A stretch of DNA of 64,000 bases from Sphingomicrobium sp. (GTDB lineage Bacteria > Pseudomonadota > Alphaproteobacteria > Sphingomonadales > Sphingomonadaceae): NCBI GenBank assembly GCA_025450755.1, contig JANWLR010000042.1, positions 1-64,000 of the forward strand, read 5' to 3'. This document shows, piece after piece, positions 33,242-42,547 of the stretch. The position numbers and the translations under genes are program-made. Numbering within the stretch: the first letter of the stretch is position 1; each line of letters opens with the position of its first letter. The notes beneath the pieces are model-generated. The model worked only from the letters and a program-made list of their open reading frames with translations. It searched no databases and had not been told where the DNA came from.

Positions 33242-34334
33242 TTTTCATTGCTTTTGCGGCTGGCCATTCGGGTCATGGCAATGTCTGCGAGGCGCTTCTG
33301 GTCAGCAGCTGCAGTGTAGATTGCGACATCCTTGTCCTGGCTCCAATTGCCGGCCGCCTTCAGTTCGGCTTGCGTGGCCCCACTCTCAGCCAGACGGCGG
33401 GCGGTGGCCTTTCGGAGACCATGGGCTGAGCAGTGAGGCAGACCGGCCTCGTCACAGCGACGCCGGAACCACATGCCAAAGCTAGCCGGAGTGGCAAACG
33501 GGGTGCCGTTATCGCTGAGCAGATAAGCCGTCTCTCCGATCCTATCCATCGCTTCGATGGCGGCGGTGAGCGGTGCAGCCTCCCTCAGCCAGATATATTT
33601 CTTGGTCTTCTCATTCCAGACATGGATCCACCCGTTCTTTCGGTGCCGCGGGCCAAAGCGACTGGCATCACCGCGACGCAGCAGGGTCCAGAGAATGATT
33701 TCGATGGCGAGCCGCCCCATCGTTCCCAAGGGGTAGTGAGCTTGGTACTGCTCGATCTCTTCTTCTGTCCAACTGTGGAACCAGGTGTCTTGGGCACCTT
33801 GCCGCGCCGGGCGAGGCGCAGGGGATTGGTTGTGATCCACTCGAGCCTGACAGCCAAGTCGAAGATGCGGGTCAGATCCTTCTCAAGGCTCTTCGCCGCG
33901 TTTGGTCCGCCGATCTTCTTACCCGCCGCGTTCTTACTCACCTTTGCCTTCGCTGAGAGGATGGCCTCAACGTGGCTAAAGCGCAGGCCTGTAACCGGCT
34001 TGGAACCGTGGGCTTTGCAGAAATCTTCAAGACGGGCGCGCACCTTTTCCTGCGTAGTGACGCCGGGGCCCGTGTACTCTGGGGTGCTGTAATAGCGGTT
34101 GATTAGGTCGCGGATCGTGTGCGGCCCTGCCGCCTCTGAAATCTTCGATGGTCGCAGGCCGGCTACGACCGCTTTATACTCCTCGCTCGGGTGCTTGGGG
34201 GTGCCGGGGTGGTCCTTGAACGAGTAATGATGCTCGCCCTGCTTACGGTAACGATAGCGCCGCTTGCCGTGCCGGTCTGTGAAGGCCGTCACATTCGGCG
34301 GAAGTCTCTCTGAGTCAGATGAACGTCGTCCCAT
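33202..34334 (-). pseudogene. Tyrosine site-specific integrase, frameshifted
   Basis: N-terminal part in ORF 33585-34334 (MGRRSSDSERLPPNVTAFTDRHGKRRYRYRK...NPLRLARRGKVPKTPG), continues in another frame as FHSWTEEEIEQYQAHYPLG...LLRRGDASRF...SAHGLRKATARRLAE...DVAIYTAAADQ (ORF 33202-33840). Consistent with a 1-nt deletion near 33775-33785. Confidence 0.88.
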
Positions 34335-34543
34335 TCTGGTGGGGGCTCCTTCGTCGTTGTGGTGGATCGTGCGCGCACTGCTCCCCCGCGAGGCGCTCGC
34401 GCGCTCGACGAGAGAGGTGGCTGGATGGATGTCTGGTGAGTGCGGCGCAGACCGAACTGGTCTGACTGCAGCAAGGGTTAGGTCACCTGTTTGCGTTGCG
34501 CTTTTGTGCCGCTACGCTCCGTATTGCTCGGGGCGGAGGGTGC

Positions 34544-34612
34544 GTGACCAACAAGTTGTATTACGGCGATGTGCTGTCTGACCGCAGCGGCAATACTGAG
34601 TCAGTGAATTGA
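34544..34612 (+). pseudogene. 22-codon ORF resembling the N-terminus of a site-specific DNA methyltransferase; probable deletion remnant
   Basis: GTG start after GGAGG; MTNKLYYGDVLSDRSGNTESVN*, similar to the N-terminal NKLYYGDNLDVL... block of N6_N4-type MTases; its TGA overlaps the next gene's TTG (TTGA, 34609-34612). Confidence 0.5.
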
Positions 34613-36999
34613 GCCTCCTAGCATCGCTTGCCGCGGCTAGGACCGAAGAGGACGTCAAGGACGCCTATATCAAGGCACTTGGCCTCAAGTCCTACTCCAA
34701 GAACCTGGTCGACATTCAGACCCAGGAAATCTGGTTCGAGGCGAAGGCAGTCTCAACGCCGGCGATCGTAATGTTTGGCCAACTGCTGTTCTACATTCGC
34801 GCTGCGAAGAAGCGCGGAGAGCCTGTTCCGGCATTCCTAGCTGTCATTGACCGCGACAAGGCGGCGATCATGCCTACCGAGAAGGCGTTGCCGCTGCTCG
34901 AAGATAAACGCATCGTCTGGCCCAAGGCCGGTTCACAGGCGGGTAAAGAGCTCGCCGCTCAGATCGCACCCTACGTGCAAGCGCATATCGTGGAATACAC
35001 GATCGAGCATGATGAGGCCGCATTCATCAAGGCCGTTAGGGACGCGATCCGTGAACGCCGGATCATCCGCACTCCAATCACCCCTGACAATCTCCGCCAG
35101 GTCTTCGACCGGTGGGTCGACATGGTGGGGAGCGAGCTGGGGCCGGTCAAGCCGGCCGATTATGCCGTGCTGTTCTTCGCCGACATAATGCACGACGGCA
35201 CGAACGAGGCGATGCGTAACCTACCCGCGCGTCTGTTGTTCAGCGGCGAAAAGCCCGTGTTCATCCTCGGTGCCGAACAATATGAATTGGCGAGCGAGCG
35301 AGGTTATCGTAATTTCTGGGCGATCTATCACCGCCCGCCCGAGCAGAAGCACCGTCACTATCTGCTTGAACGTCGCGACAGCCTACTTCCTGTCGACGAA
35401 CAGAAATTCAAAGGAGCCTACTACACACCACTGCACATTGTGGACAAAGCGTATGACCAGGTGGTCGCCACGTTGGGTCCTAACTGGCAGGACCGCTATC
35501 TCGTCTGGGATATGTGTGCTGGCGTTGGAAACTTAGAAGCCAAGCACAGCAACCTTCGTAACGTTTTCATCTCAACCCTCGACCCAGAGGATGTCACGAT
35601 CATGAAGTCGAACCCGGCGTTCGCCGGGGCGGAAATTTTTCAATACGACTATCTGAACGATGACGTCAGCGACTTCGGGGAGATCGACTACGATCTCTCA
35701 AACAAGGTTCCACCGGCCCTGCGCCAAGCCATTTCGGATGCACGCGACGGCAAGAAAGGCGCGAAGCCTATCTTGGTGCTGATTAATCCGCCTTATGCGG
35801 AGAGTGGGTCAGGGGCCGGGAAGGGCGACGAGAACAAGATTGGGGTGGAAAAAACGCGCATCAACGGCTGGATGCGCGAGATGAACGTGGGTTTCGCAAG
35901 CAAAGAGTTGTTCGCGCAATTCCTCATCCGCATTCGTCACGAGTTACCGAACGCTAAGCTCGCGATGTTCAGTACTCTCAAATATGTAAACGCTCCGAAT
36001 TTCGAGCTATTTCGAAGAGTGTGGAAGGCCGAATTCCTCAGCGGGTTTGTTGTCCCCAGCCGATCCTTTGACAGTCTCAAGGGAGAGTTCCCAATCGGGT
36101 TTCTGATTTGGGATCTGGCCAAGAAGATTTCGATTGGTGATATTGAGACCACCGTCCTCAACCGCGAGGGGACCGTCATCGGCGACAAAGCCTACGTTGT
36201 TCGTCCTGTTTCTAACTTCCTAAACGCTTGGATCCCCTGGCCTAAAGCCCGCGGCGAGTACACGGTTCCGCTTGCAAATGCGCTTACCGTCTCGGCCAAT
36301 CCGCGCAAGAAGCGCTCCTGCGAGGGCGCTTTGGGGCATCTATTCGCGGGCAATAATGATTTCCAAAACGCTGCCACGGGAACGTTACTAACGTCGTCGA
36401 TATACACGGGCAGAAATGGAGGCGGACTGTTTGTTTTGCCCAATAACCTATCATTGGCAGCTGTCATGTTCTCTGTCCGCCGGCTCATCAAACCGACCTG
36501 GCTGAACGATCGCGACCAGTTCCTGCAACCATCGAAGCCGCTGACTGACGAGTTCAAGTCCGACTGCCTCGTATGGATGCTGTTCAATGGCAGCAACCTA
36601 ACCGCTGGCGCGGATGGCCTTCACTGGAATGATCGCGACTGGAGCCTGATCAATCATTTTATTCCATTCACCGAGGCCGAGGTGGGCGCGAAGGGGCGGT
36701 TCGAGAGCGATTTTATGGTCCGCTACATAGCGGGTTTGACGCTTTCAGCCGAGGCGCGGGCCGTTCTCGATGAGGGGCGCAAGCTGTGGACGCGTTTCCA
36801 CGCGACGCAATTCCCTCGCAAAATTCGTGACGAATATAAGCTCGGTCGCCCAGACGCAGGCTGGTACCAAATTCGTCGCTCCCTCGAAGCTTACGGCGAC
36901 ACCGAACTGACTGACTTCGCTCCTTTCAGGACTGCGTATGCAGCGCTCACCGAGAAGCTGCAGCCGCAAGTCTACGAGTTTGGATTTCTCCCAACGTGA
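34609..36999 (+). CDS. Fused putative PD-(D/E)XK nuclease / N6-adenine DNA methyltransferase (Type IIG/ISP-like restriction-modification protein)
   Basis: 796 aa; N-terminal KNLVDIQTQEIWFEAKA (D-x(n)-ExK-like), MTase motif I-like VWDMCAGVGNLE, motif IV INPPYAESG; C-terminal region could be a target-recognition domain. TTG start. Confidence 0.75.
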   Translation: MSLLASLAAARTEEDVKDAYIKALGLKSYSKNLVDIQTQEIWFEAKAVSTPAIVMFGQLLFYIRAAKKRGEPVPAFLAVIDRDKAAIMPTEKALPLLEDKRIVWPKAGSQAGKELAAQIAPYVQAHIVEYTIEHDEAAFIKAVRDAIRERRIIRTPITPDNLRQVFDRWVDMVGSELGPVKPADYAVLFFADIMHDGTNEAMRNLPARLLFSGEKPVFILGAEQYELASERGYRNFWAIYHRPPEQKHRHYLLERRDSLLPVDEQKFKGAYYTPLHIVDKAYDQVVATLGPNWQDRYLVWDMCAGVGNLEAKHSNLRNVFISTLDPEDVTIMKSNPAFAGAEIFQYDYLNDDVSDFGEIDYDLSNKVPPALRQAISDARDGKKGAKPILVLINPPYAESGSGAGKGDENKIGVEKTRINGWMREMNVGFASKELFAQFLIRIRHELPNAKLAMFSTLKYVNAPNFELFRRVWKAEFLSGFVVPSRSFDSLKGEFPIGFLIWDLAKKISIGDIETTVLNREGTVIGDKAYVVRPVSNFLNAWIPWPKARGEYTVPLANALTVSANPRKKRSCEGALGHLFAGNNDFQNAATGTLLTSSIYTGRNGGGLFVLPNNLSLAAVMFSVRRLIKPTWLNDRDQFLQPSKPLTDEFKSDCLVWMLFNGSNLTAGADGLHWNDRDWSLINHFIPFTEAEVGAKGRFESDFMVRYIAGLTLSAEARAVLDEGRKLWTRFHATQFPRKIRDEYKLGRPDAGWYQIRRSLEAYGDTELTDFAPFRTAYAALTEKLQPQVYEFGFLPT

Positions 37000-37036
37000 C
37001 GCGAAGCTGGCTACCGGAGGAGCCTGTTGCTCCACT

Positions 37037-37053
37037 GGCTAACCTAGTTAGCC
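37037..37053. repeat. Perfect inverted repeat at the right end of the island
   Basis: GGCTAAC-CTA-GTTAGCC, 50 bp from the tRNA 3' end; terminator or recombinase/operator site possible. Confidence 0.5.
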
Positions 37054-37102
37054 AAAGAATGGCATCTAAACCATTGAAATATAAGGACTTTTTTGGAAGA
37101 GT

Positions 37103-37177
37103 TGGCTCCCCGGGCCTGATTCGAACAGGCGGCCACTCGATTAACAGTCGAGCGCTCTACCGCTGAGCTACCGGGGA
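37103..37177 (-). tRNA. tRNA-Asn (anticodon GTT), CCA encoded
   Basis: Minus strand TCCCCGGTAGCTCAGCGGTAGAGCGCTCGACTGTTAATCGAGTGGCCGCCTGTTCGAATCAGGCCCGGGGAGCCA; acceptor TCCCCGG/CCGGGGA pairs; anticodon at 37143-37145. Confidence 0.97.
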
Positions 37178-37232
37178 GCAGCCCTTTCGGGCAGGCCGGC
37201 TAGATAGCGAAGCCTTGCTTAAAGGCAAGTGA

Positions 37233-38069
37233 CTAGGTCGCGAATTGCTCCATCGCTATCCGCTCATCGAGCGCATGTTCCGGGTCGAACAAAAGCGTGA
37301 GCGAACGCTCCTTGTCGAGGCGCACGTCGACCTTCGCGACATCCCGAACCTCTATCTGGTCGGCGACGGCCGAGACTGGCCTGTTCGCGGCCTCGAGAAT
37401 GGTGAAGCACACAGCGGTGTCGTCGGGTAGGATCGCGCCGGACCACCGTCGCGGTCGAAAAGGGCTGATTGGCGTCAGCGCGAGCATCTTCGCCTGAAGC
37501 GGCAATATCGGACCATGCGCCGACAGGTTGTAAGCGGTCGACCCCGCAGGCGTCGCGACAAGCACGCCGTCGCAGGCCAACTCTGGAAGCGCGACGCGAC
37601 CATTGACCGAAATCTGGATCTTCGCAGTCTGGCGCGTTTCCCTCAGTAGCGAGACTTCGTTGATTGCGGCGTAAGTGTAGGATTCGCCCTTCACGGTCGT
37701 GGCGCACATCTCGAGCGGAGCAACGCGGATAGCCTTCGCCCCGGCGATCCGCCCCGGGAGGCGATCGATCCGCCAATCGTTCATCAGAAAACCGACCGTA
37801 CCGCGGTTGATTCCGAATACCGGCTTCGTGCTGCCCACCTCGAGCATTTTGTGGAGCGTCTGGAGCATGAAGCCGTCTCCGCCGAGGGCGACCAGCGTTT
37901 CCGCATCGTCCATTTCGGCAAACGTGTAGCGGCGGCGGAGCAAAGCCTCAGCCGCCTGAGCGACCTCCGTGTGCGAGGACAATAGACCTATCCCGAGATT
38001 GCGAAGGTCCTCGTGCGCATGGCTGGCAGAACTGGGCGCGTCCGCGTTCAACCCGTCGCTCCTTCTCAA
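37233..38069 (-). CDS. nadK: NAD kinase
   Basis: TLVALGGDGFMLQTLHKM, PVFGINRGTVGFLMN, ACDGVLVATPAGSTAYNLSAHGPILPL. Confidence 0.96.
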   Translation of the reverse strand: MRRSDGLNADAPSSASHAHEDLRNLGIGLLSSHTEVAQAAEALLRRRYTFAEMDDAETLVALGGDGFMLQTLHKMLEVGSTKPVFGINRGTVGFLMNDWRIDRLPGRIAGAKAIRVAPLEMCATTVKGESYTYAAINEVSLLRETRQTAKIQISVNGRVALPELACDGVLVATPAGSTAYNLSAHGPILPLQAKMLALTPISPFRPRRWSGAILPDDTAVCFTILEAANRPVSAVADQIEVRDVAKVDVRLDKERSLTLLFDPEHALDERIAMEQFAT

Positions 38070-38184
38070 GCGTCGACCGGCTCCAAGATAGTGGCTGTGC
38101 CGTCGAACGTCACTGTCCCGTTTCGGGCCGTGGCGGAGACGTGACGTTTCGCCCTCGGCACTCGGCCGTTAGTCCCCAAACCGT

Positions 38185-38249
38185 GTTGACCAGGGACACA
38201 TCAGTTTGGGTAGGGTGAGGAGTGCATGTTGACCTGGGACGACATCAGT
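38185..38249 (+). repeat. Imperfect direct repeat spanning the upstream region and start of the EAL gene
   Basis: GTTGACCaGGGAC-ACATCAGT (38185-38205) and GTTGACCtGGGACgACATCAGT (38228-38249). Confidence 0.7.
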
Positions 38250-39062
38250 AACTGGGGACGGCGGGCGTCGGATACAGGGGCACCGGCGCCCGCCAAACTC
38301 CATCGCGATATAATGCTCGAAGCATCGATTGCGCACGAGCAAGTTGACGTTCTCTACCAGCCATTGATCGAGCCGGCGTCGGGCCGAATCGTGGGTGCCG
38401 AAGCGCTCGCGCGGTCACCAGTGGTTGCCGATGCGCAGCTGCTCTTTGCACGCGCAGCCGCTGGCGGGCTGGCCGAGCGCCTGTCGCGGCTCGTGCAGCG
38501 CAAGGCGCTTCGAAACGCGGCGGTGTGGGAAGGTCCGCTGAAAGAGCTCGGTCTCTCGATCAATCTCCTTCCCGCTGACGTCTCCCGTCCCCACTACGAT
38601 CGCTGGCTTCTGGATGAGATAAGCGCATCTGGCATCGATCCTGCACGCGTCACCGTAGAAATCACGGAGAGCGCACTCCTTTTGAACCATGAGGAAGTGG
38701 CGGAGCGCCTCAGTCGCCTCCGTGAGACCGGGATCCGTATCGCGGTCGACGATTTCGGTACGGGCTATGCGAGTCTCGCATATCTGACCTCGCTCCCCTT
38801 GGATGCAATCAAGATCGACAGAGGGCTCGTCGCCGACATCGTCGGCGGTGAACGCGACCGGATCGTTGTGCGTGCGATGATTCACCTCGCCCGCGAACTC
38901 GAGCTGAAAGTTGTGGTCGAGGGGGTGGAGACAACGGGCCAGCTTGCGCTGCTCGCCGAATGGGGCTGCGATCTTTATCAGGGGTTCCTTGGGGCCGGTC
39001 CGCTCACGCAGGAAGAGCTCAGCCGCTTCGTTGCGGCATCAAACGCCGAACTCGTCGTCTAG
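38226..39062 (+). CDS. Stand-alone EAL-domain c-di-GMP phosphodiesterase (predicted)
   Basis: GAEALARSPV, VTVEITESALL, IAVDDFGTGYASLAYL, DAIKIDRGLV, VVEGVETTGQLALLAEWGCDLYQGFLGAGPL; catalytic residues appear conserved, no GGDEF. Confidence 0.92.
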   Translation: MLTWDDISNWGRRASDTGAPAPAKLHRDIMLEASIAHEQVDVLYQPLIEPASGRIVGAEALARSPVVADAQLLFARAAAGGLAERLSRLVQRKALRNAAVWEGPLKELGLSINLLPADVSRPHYDRWLLDEISASGIDPARVTVEITESALLLNHEEVAERLSRLRETGIRIAVDDFGTGYASLAYLTSLPLDAIKIDRGLVADIVGGERDRIVVRAMIHLARELELKVVVEGVETTGQLALLAEWGCDLYQGFLGAGPLTQEELSRFVAASNAELVV

Positions 39063-42000
39063 GCTGCTGCCTTCTTCTCACCGGCGGCGGCAACGCGCGC
39101 GAGACCCCGCGACAGTTGAAGCGCGCCATCGAGCCGGGCGTCCTGGGTGGGCCAATCGCGCGCTACGGTCATCTTGCTGTCGGGCCGGAGCTTGGCGGCG
39201 CCCTTGAGGCGATCGATGTACCCAAGCAGACCGGCCAGGTCTGGGAAACCGTCTGGCGCAAAGGTGACGACGGCACCTCTCGGACCGATGTCGAGCTTGG
39301 CGATGCTCGCTGCCCTGCAGCTCAGCTTAACCTCGACGATTTTCATGAGGTTGGCAGTTTCCTGCGGGAGCGGACCGAATCGGTCGATCAGTTCGGCGGC
39401 GAATGCGTCGATCGCCTGCCGGTCATCAAGCTCGGCCAGGCGCCGGTAGAGGCCCATTCGAAGGTCGAGGTCCGGTACATAATTTTCCGGAATCATGATC
39501 GGCGCATCAACGCTGATCTGCGGCGTGAACTCCTCGCGCGCAGGTATCCCGCCGGCCTTCAGTTCGACGATCGCGTCCTCGAGCATCGATTGATAGAGCT
39601 CGAACCCCACCTCCTTGATGTGACCCGACTGCTCATCGCCGAGCAGGTTGCCAGCGCCGCGGATGTCGAGATCATGACTGGCGAGTTGGAAGCCGGCGCC
39701 CAGACTGTCCAGGTCGGCGAGCACCTGCAGCCGCTTTTGGGCCGCCTCGGTGATCGATCGGTCCGCGGGCATAGTCAGGTAGGCGTAAGCGCGTGTCTTG
39801 GATCGGCCGACTCGTCCGCGCAGCTGATAGAGCTGGGCGAGGCCGAAGCGGTCGGAACGGTGAACGATCAGCGTGTTCGCGCTCGGGATGTCTAACCCGC
39901 TTTCGACGATCGTTGTCGACAGAAGCACGTCATATTTGCGGTCGTAGAAGGCGCTCATTCGCTGCTCGACCTGGCCGGCGCTCATTTGCCCATGAGCGGT
40001 GACAAATTTTACCTCCGGCACATGCTCGGTGAGCCATTCCTCGACGTTCGGAAGGTCCGCGATCCGTGGCACGACGAAGAAGCTCTGTCCGCCACGATAA
40101 TGCTCTCGCAAAAGCGCCTCGCGCATCACCACCGCATCCCACGGCGTGACGTAGGTTCTTACCGCGAGGCGATCGACCGGCGGAGTCTGGATGACGGACA
40201 ACTCGCGAAGCCCGCTCATTGCCATCTGCAGCGTCCGTGGGATCGGCGTAGCGGTGAGAGTGAGTACGTGGACATCGGCCTTGAGCGCTTTCAGGCGCTC
40301 CTTGTGCGCGACACCGAAATGCTGCTCCTCATCGACGATCACCAGGCCAAGCCGCTTGAAGCGAATGCTCTTCGCCAGAACGGCATGCGTTCCGATCACG
40401 ATGTCGATTGTGCCATTGGCGATGCCATCCTTGGTCTTCTTCGCTTCGGCCGCCGGCACCAGCCGCGATAGCCGCCCGACATTGAGTGGAAAGCCATGAA
40501 GCCGCTCGACGAAATTCGAGTAATGCTGACGCGCAAGCAACGTCGTCGGGCAGACGAGGGCGACCTGCTTGCCCGACATCGCCATGACAAAGGCGGCGCG
40601 CAAAGCGACCTCGGTCTTGCCAAAGCCGACGTCGCCGCAAACCAGGCGATCCATCGGCTTGCCTGCTTCGAGATCTTCCAGGACGTCGGCGATTGCCCGC
40701 TCCTGGTCGTCGGTTTCCTCATAGGGGAAGCGGTCGACAAACTGCGGGTAGCTTGTGTCCGGCTCGGCAATGACGCCCGGTCGGGTCGCTCTTAGTGCAG
40801 CCAGCTTGATCAGCTCGCCGGCGATCTCGCGGATTCGCTCCTTCATCCGCGACTTGCGCCGCTGCCAGCCTTCGCCGCCGAGGCTGTCGAGCGCCACGCC
40901 TTCGCTTTCGCTGCCGTAGCGGCTCAACAGCTCGATATTCTCGACCGGAACGTAGAGTTTGTTGCCGCGCGCATATTCGAGCGCGACGCAATCGTGCGGC
41001 ACCTTACTGACCGGTATCTGTGTCAGCCCCTCGTAACGGCCGATGCCATGCTCGGCGTGGACTACGAGGTCGCCGGGCGAAAGCGCTGCAAGCTCGGCGA
41101 GGAAGGCGTCCGCGGCCTTGCGCTTCTTGCGCCGCCGAACGAGGCGGTCGCCGAGCATATCTTGCTCGGTGAGGACGGCGACGTCGCGCGCAGTGAAGCC
41201 GTGGTCGAGGGGGAGAATAAGCAAGGCGGGCTGTGTCTTGGAACCGAGCGCCTCCTGCCAGCTATCCGCCAGCTTCTGCGCCTTGAGCCCATGGTCATCG
41301 AGCAGGCCGCTCAGGCGCTCGCGCGCGCCCTTGGTATAGCTTGCGAGCACGACCTTGTGACCGCCTCGGCGGAGCTCGCCGATGTGCTTGGCGACAGCTT
41401 CGTAGACGTTGGCCTGTTGGGCTCGCTCAGGCGCAAAATCACGGGCGGGCTGGACTCCGAAGTCGATCACTCGACTGGAATCGGGCTCTGGGAAGGGCGA
41501 AGTGAGGTGCACGGGCCGGTCGGCGACAAAGCCTTCCCATTCCTTCTTCGAAAGATAGAGCGCGCCTGGCCCAAGCGGACGGTAGCTCCCCGGCTCGCCT
41601 TCCATCGCCCGGATGCGGTTCTGGAAATAATCTTCGATCGCTTCGCGCCTAGCTTGCAGCGCCTGCTCGGCCGCGACATCACGAATGATGCGGTCGCCTT
41701 CGCCAAGATGATCGAACAAGGTCTCGAGACGCTCTTCAAGCAGCGGGAGCCAATGCTCCATGCCCGCCATCCGCCGACCTTCCGACAGCGCTTGGTAGAG
41801 CGGATCCCGGGTTGCGGTCGCTCCGAATTTCTCGCGGTAGGCCGACCGGAATCGCTTGATGCTGTCCGCATCAAGCAGCGCCTCCGATGCAGGCATCAAC
41901 GTGAAGGCATCCGCCTTGTTGGTCGAGCGCTGGTCGGCGGGGTCGAAGCGGCGAATCGAGTCGATCTCGTCGCCGAAGAAATCGAGGCGAAGCGCCATCT

Positions 42001-42547
42001 CTTCACCGGCCGGGAACACATCGATGAGTGATCCGCGCACCGCATATTCGCCATGTTCGGCAACGGTGTCGGCACGCTGGTAACCCAGCGCGTTCAGTTG
42101 CCCGACTAGAGCGTCGCGCTCAATGCGGTCGCCTACTGCGATTCTCCGCGTGAGCTGACGAATTCGAAATGGCGTCAGCATCCGCTGCGTCGCCGCGCTG
42201 ACCGTAGCAACGAGCAGCTGCGGCTTCTCGCGCTTTGCCTGGAGGGCGCTCAATGTTGCGAGCCGCTCCGCCATGACGCGAAGTGCGGGGGAGGCGCGGT
42301 CGTAGGGTAGGCAGTCCCAGCCGGGGAGAGTCAGCACTTCGACTTCAGGCGCGAACAAAGGCACCGTCTCGGCAAGGGCACGCATCGCCGCTTCGTCCGG
42401 CACGACCGCCACTGCGCGCCCGCCGGAGCCTGTCCCATGCGCAGCTCGGGCGAAGTCCGCGGCGAGCCAAGGCAAGAAGCCCGTCGGGACGCCGGCAAGG
42501 GTCAGCGGCTCATGTACGCGAAGGACGCGCTGCAGCGGCTCGCTCAC
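39059..42547 (-). CDS. mfd: Transcription-repair coupling factor Mfd
   Basis: ~1162 aa; DLVVHAEHGIGRYEGL, DRLVCGDVGFGKTEVALRAAFVM, VDEEQHFGVAHKERLK, TLTATPIPRTLQMAMSG. GTG start at 42547 inferred from overlap with sdhE. Confidence 0.97.
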   Translation of the reverse strand: MSEPLQRVLRVHEPLTLAGVPTGFLPWLAADFARAAHGTGSGGRAVAVVPDEAAMRALAETVPLFAPEVEVLTLPGWDCLPYDRASPALRVMAERLATLSALQAKREKPQLLVATVSAATQRMLTPFRIRQLTRRIAVGDRIERDALVGQLNALGYQRADTVAEHGEYAVRGSLIDVFPAGEEMALRLDFFGDEIDSIRRFDPADQRSTNKADAFTLMPASEALLDADSIKRFRSAYREKFGATATRDPLYQALSEGRRMAGMEHWLPLLEERLETLFDHLGEGDRIIRDVAAEQALQARREAIEDYFQNRIRAMEGEPGSYRPLGPGALYLSKKEWEGFVADRPVHLTSPFPEPDSSRVIDFGVQPARDFAPERAQQANVYEAVAKHIGELRRGGHKVVLASYTKGARERLSGLLDDHGLKAQKLADSWQEALGSKTQPALLILPLDHGFTARDVAVLTEQDMLGDRLVRRRKKRKAADAFLAELAALSPGDLVVHAEHGIGRYEGLTQIPVSKVPHDCVALEYARGNKLYVPVENIELLSRYGSESEGVALDSLGGEGWQRRKSRMKERIREIAGELIKLAALRATRPGVIAEPDTSYPQFVDRFPYEETDDQERAIADVLEDLEAGKPMDRLVCGDVGFGKTEVALRAAFVMAMSGKQVALVCPTTLLARQHYSNFVERLHGFPLNVGRLSRLVPAAEAKKTKDGIANGTIDIVIGTHAVLAKSIRFKRLGLVIVDEEQHFGVAHKERLKALKADVHVLTLTATPIPRTLQMAMSGLRELSVIQTPPVDRLAVRTYVTPWDAVVMREALLREHYRGGQSFFVVPRIADLPNVEEWLTEHVPEVKFVTAHGQMSAGQVEQRMSAFYDRKYDVLLSTTIVESGLDIPSANTLIVHRSDRFGLAQLYQLRGRVGRSKTRAYAYLTMPADRSITEAAQKRLQVLADLDSLGAGFQLASHDLDIRGAGNLLGDEQSGHIKEVGFELYQSMLEDAIVELKAGGIPAREEFTPQISVDAPIMIPENYVPDLDLRMGLYRRLAELDDRQAIDAFAAELIDRFGPLPQETANLMKIVEVKLSCRAASIAKLDIGPRGAVVTFAPDGFPDLAGLLGYIDRLKGAAKLRPDSKMTVARDWPTQDARLDGALQLSRGLARVAAAGEKKAAA

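Larger units (their letters stand above)
33131..37126. mobile_element. tRNA-Asn-associated integrative island (~4.0 kb) with decayed integrase and a fused nuclease-like/methyltransferase cargo
   Basis: Flanked by the att-like repeats; contains a tyrosine recombinase pseudogene and one large R-M-like gene. Confidence 0.8.

Noticed and set aside
34448-34464. CAGACC-gaact-GGTCTG palindrome as an R-M controller (C-box) operator
   Set aside because: No C-protein/HTH gene is present in the island and a 6-bp inverted repeat is weak on its own.
34264-34581. 105-aa plus-strand ORF upstream of the R-M-like gene
   Set aside because: Overlaps the integrase N-terminus antisense; Arg-rich, no motif; the 22-codon MTase-like ORF in another frame is better supported.
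38960-39895. 311-aa plus-strand ORF covering the end of the EAL gene and the 3' end of mfd
   Set aside because: Overlaps two confident genes and has no motif.
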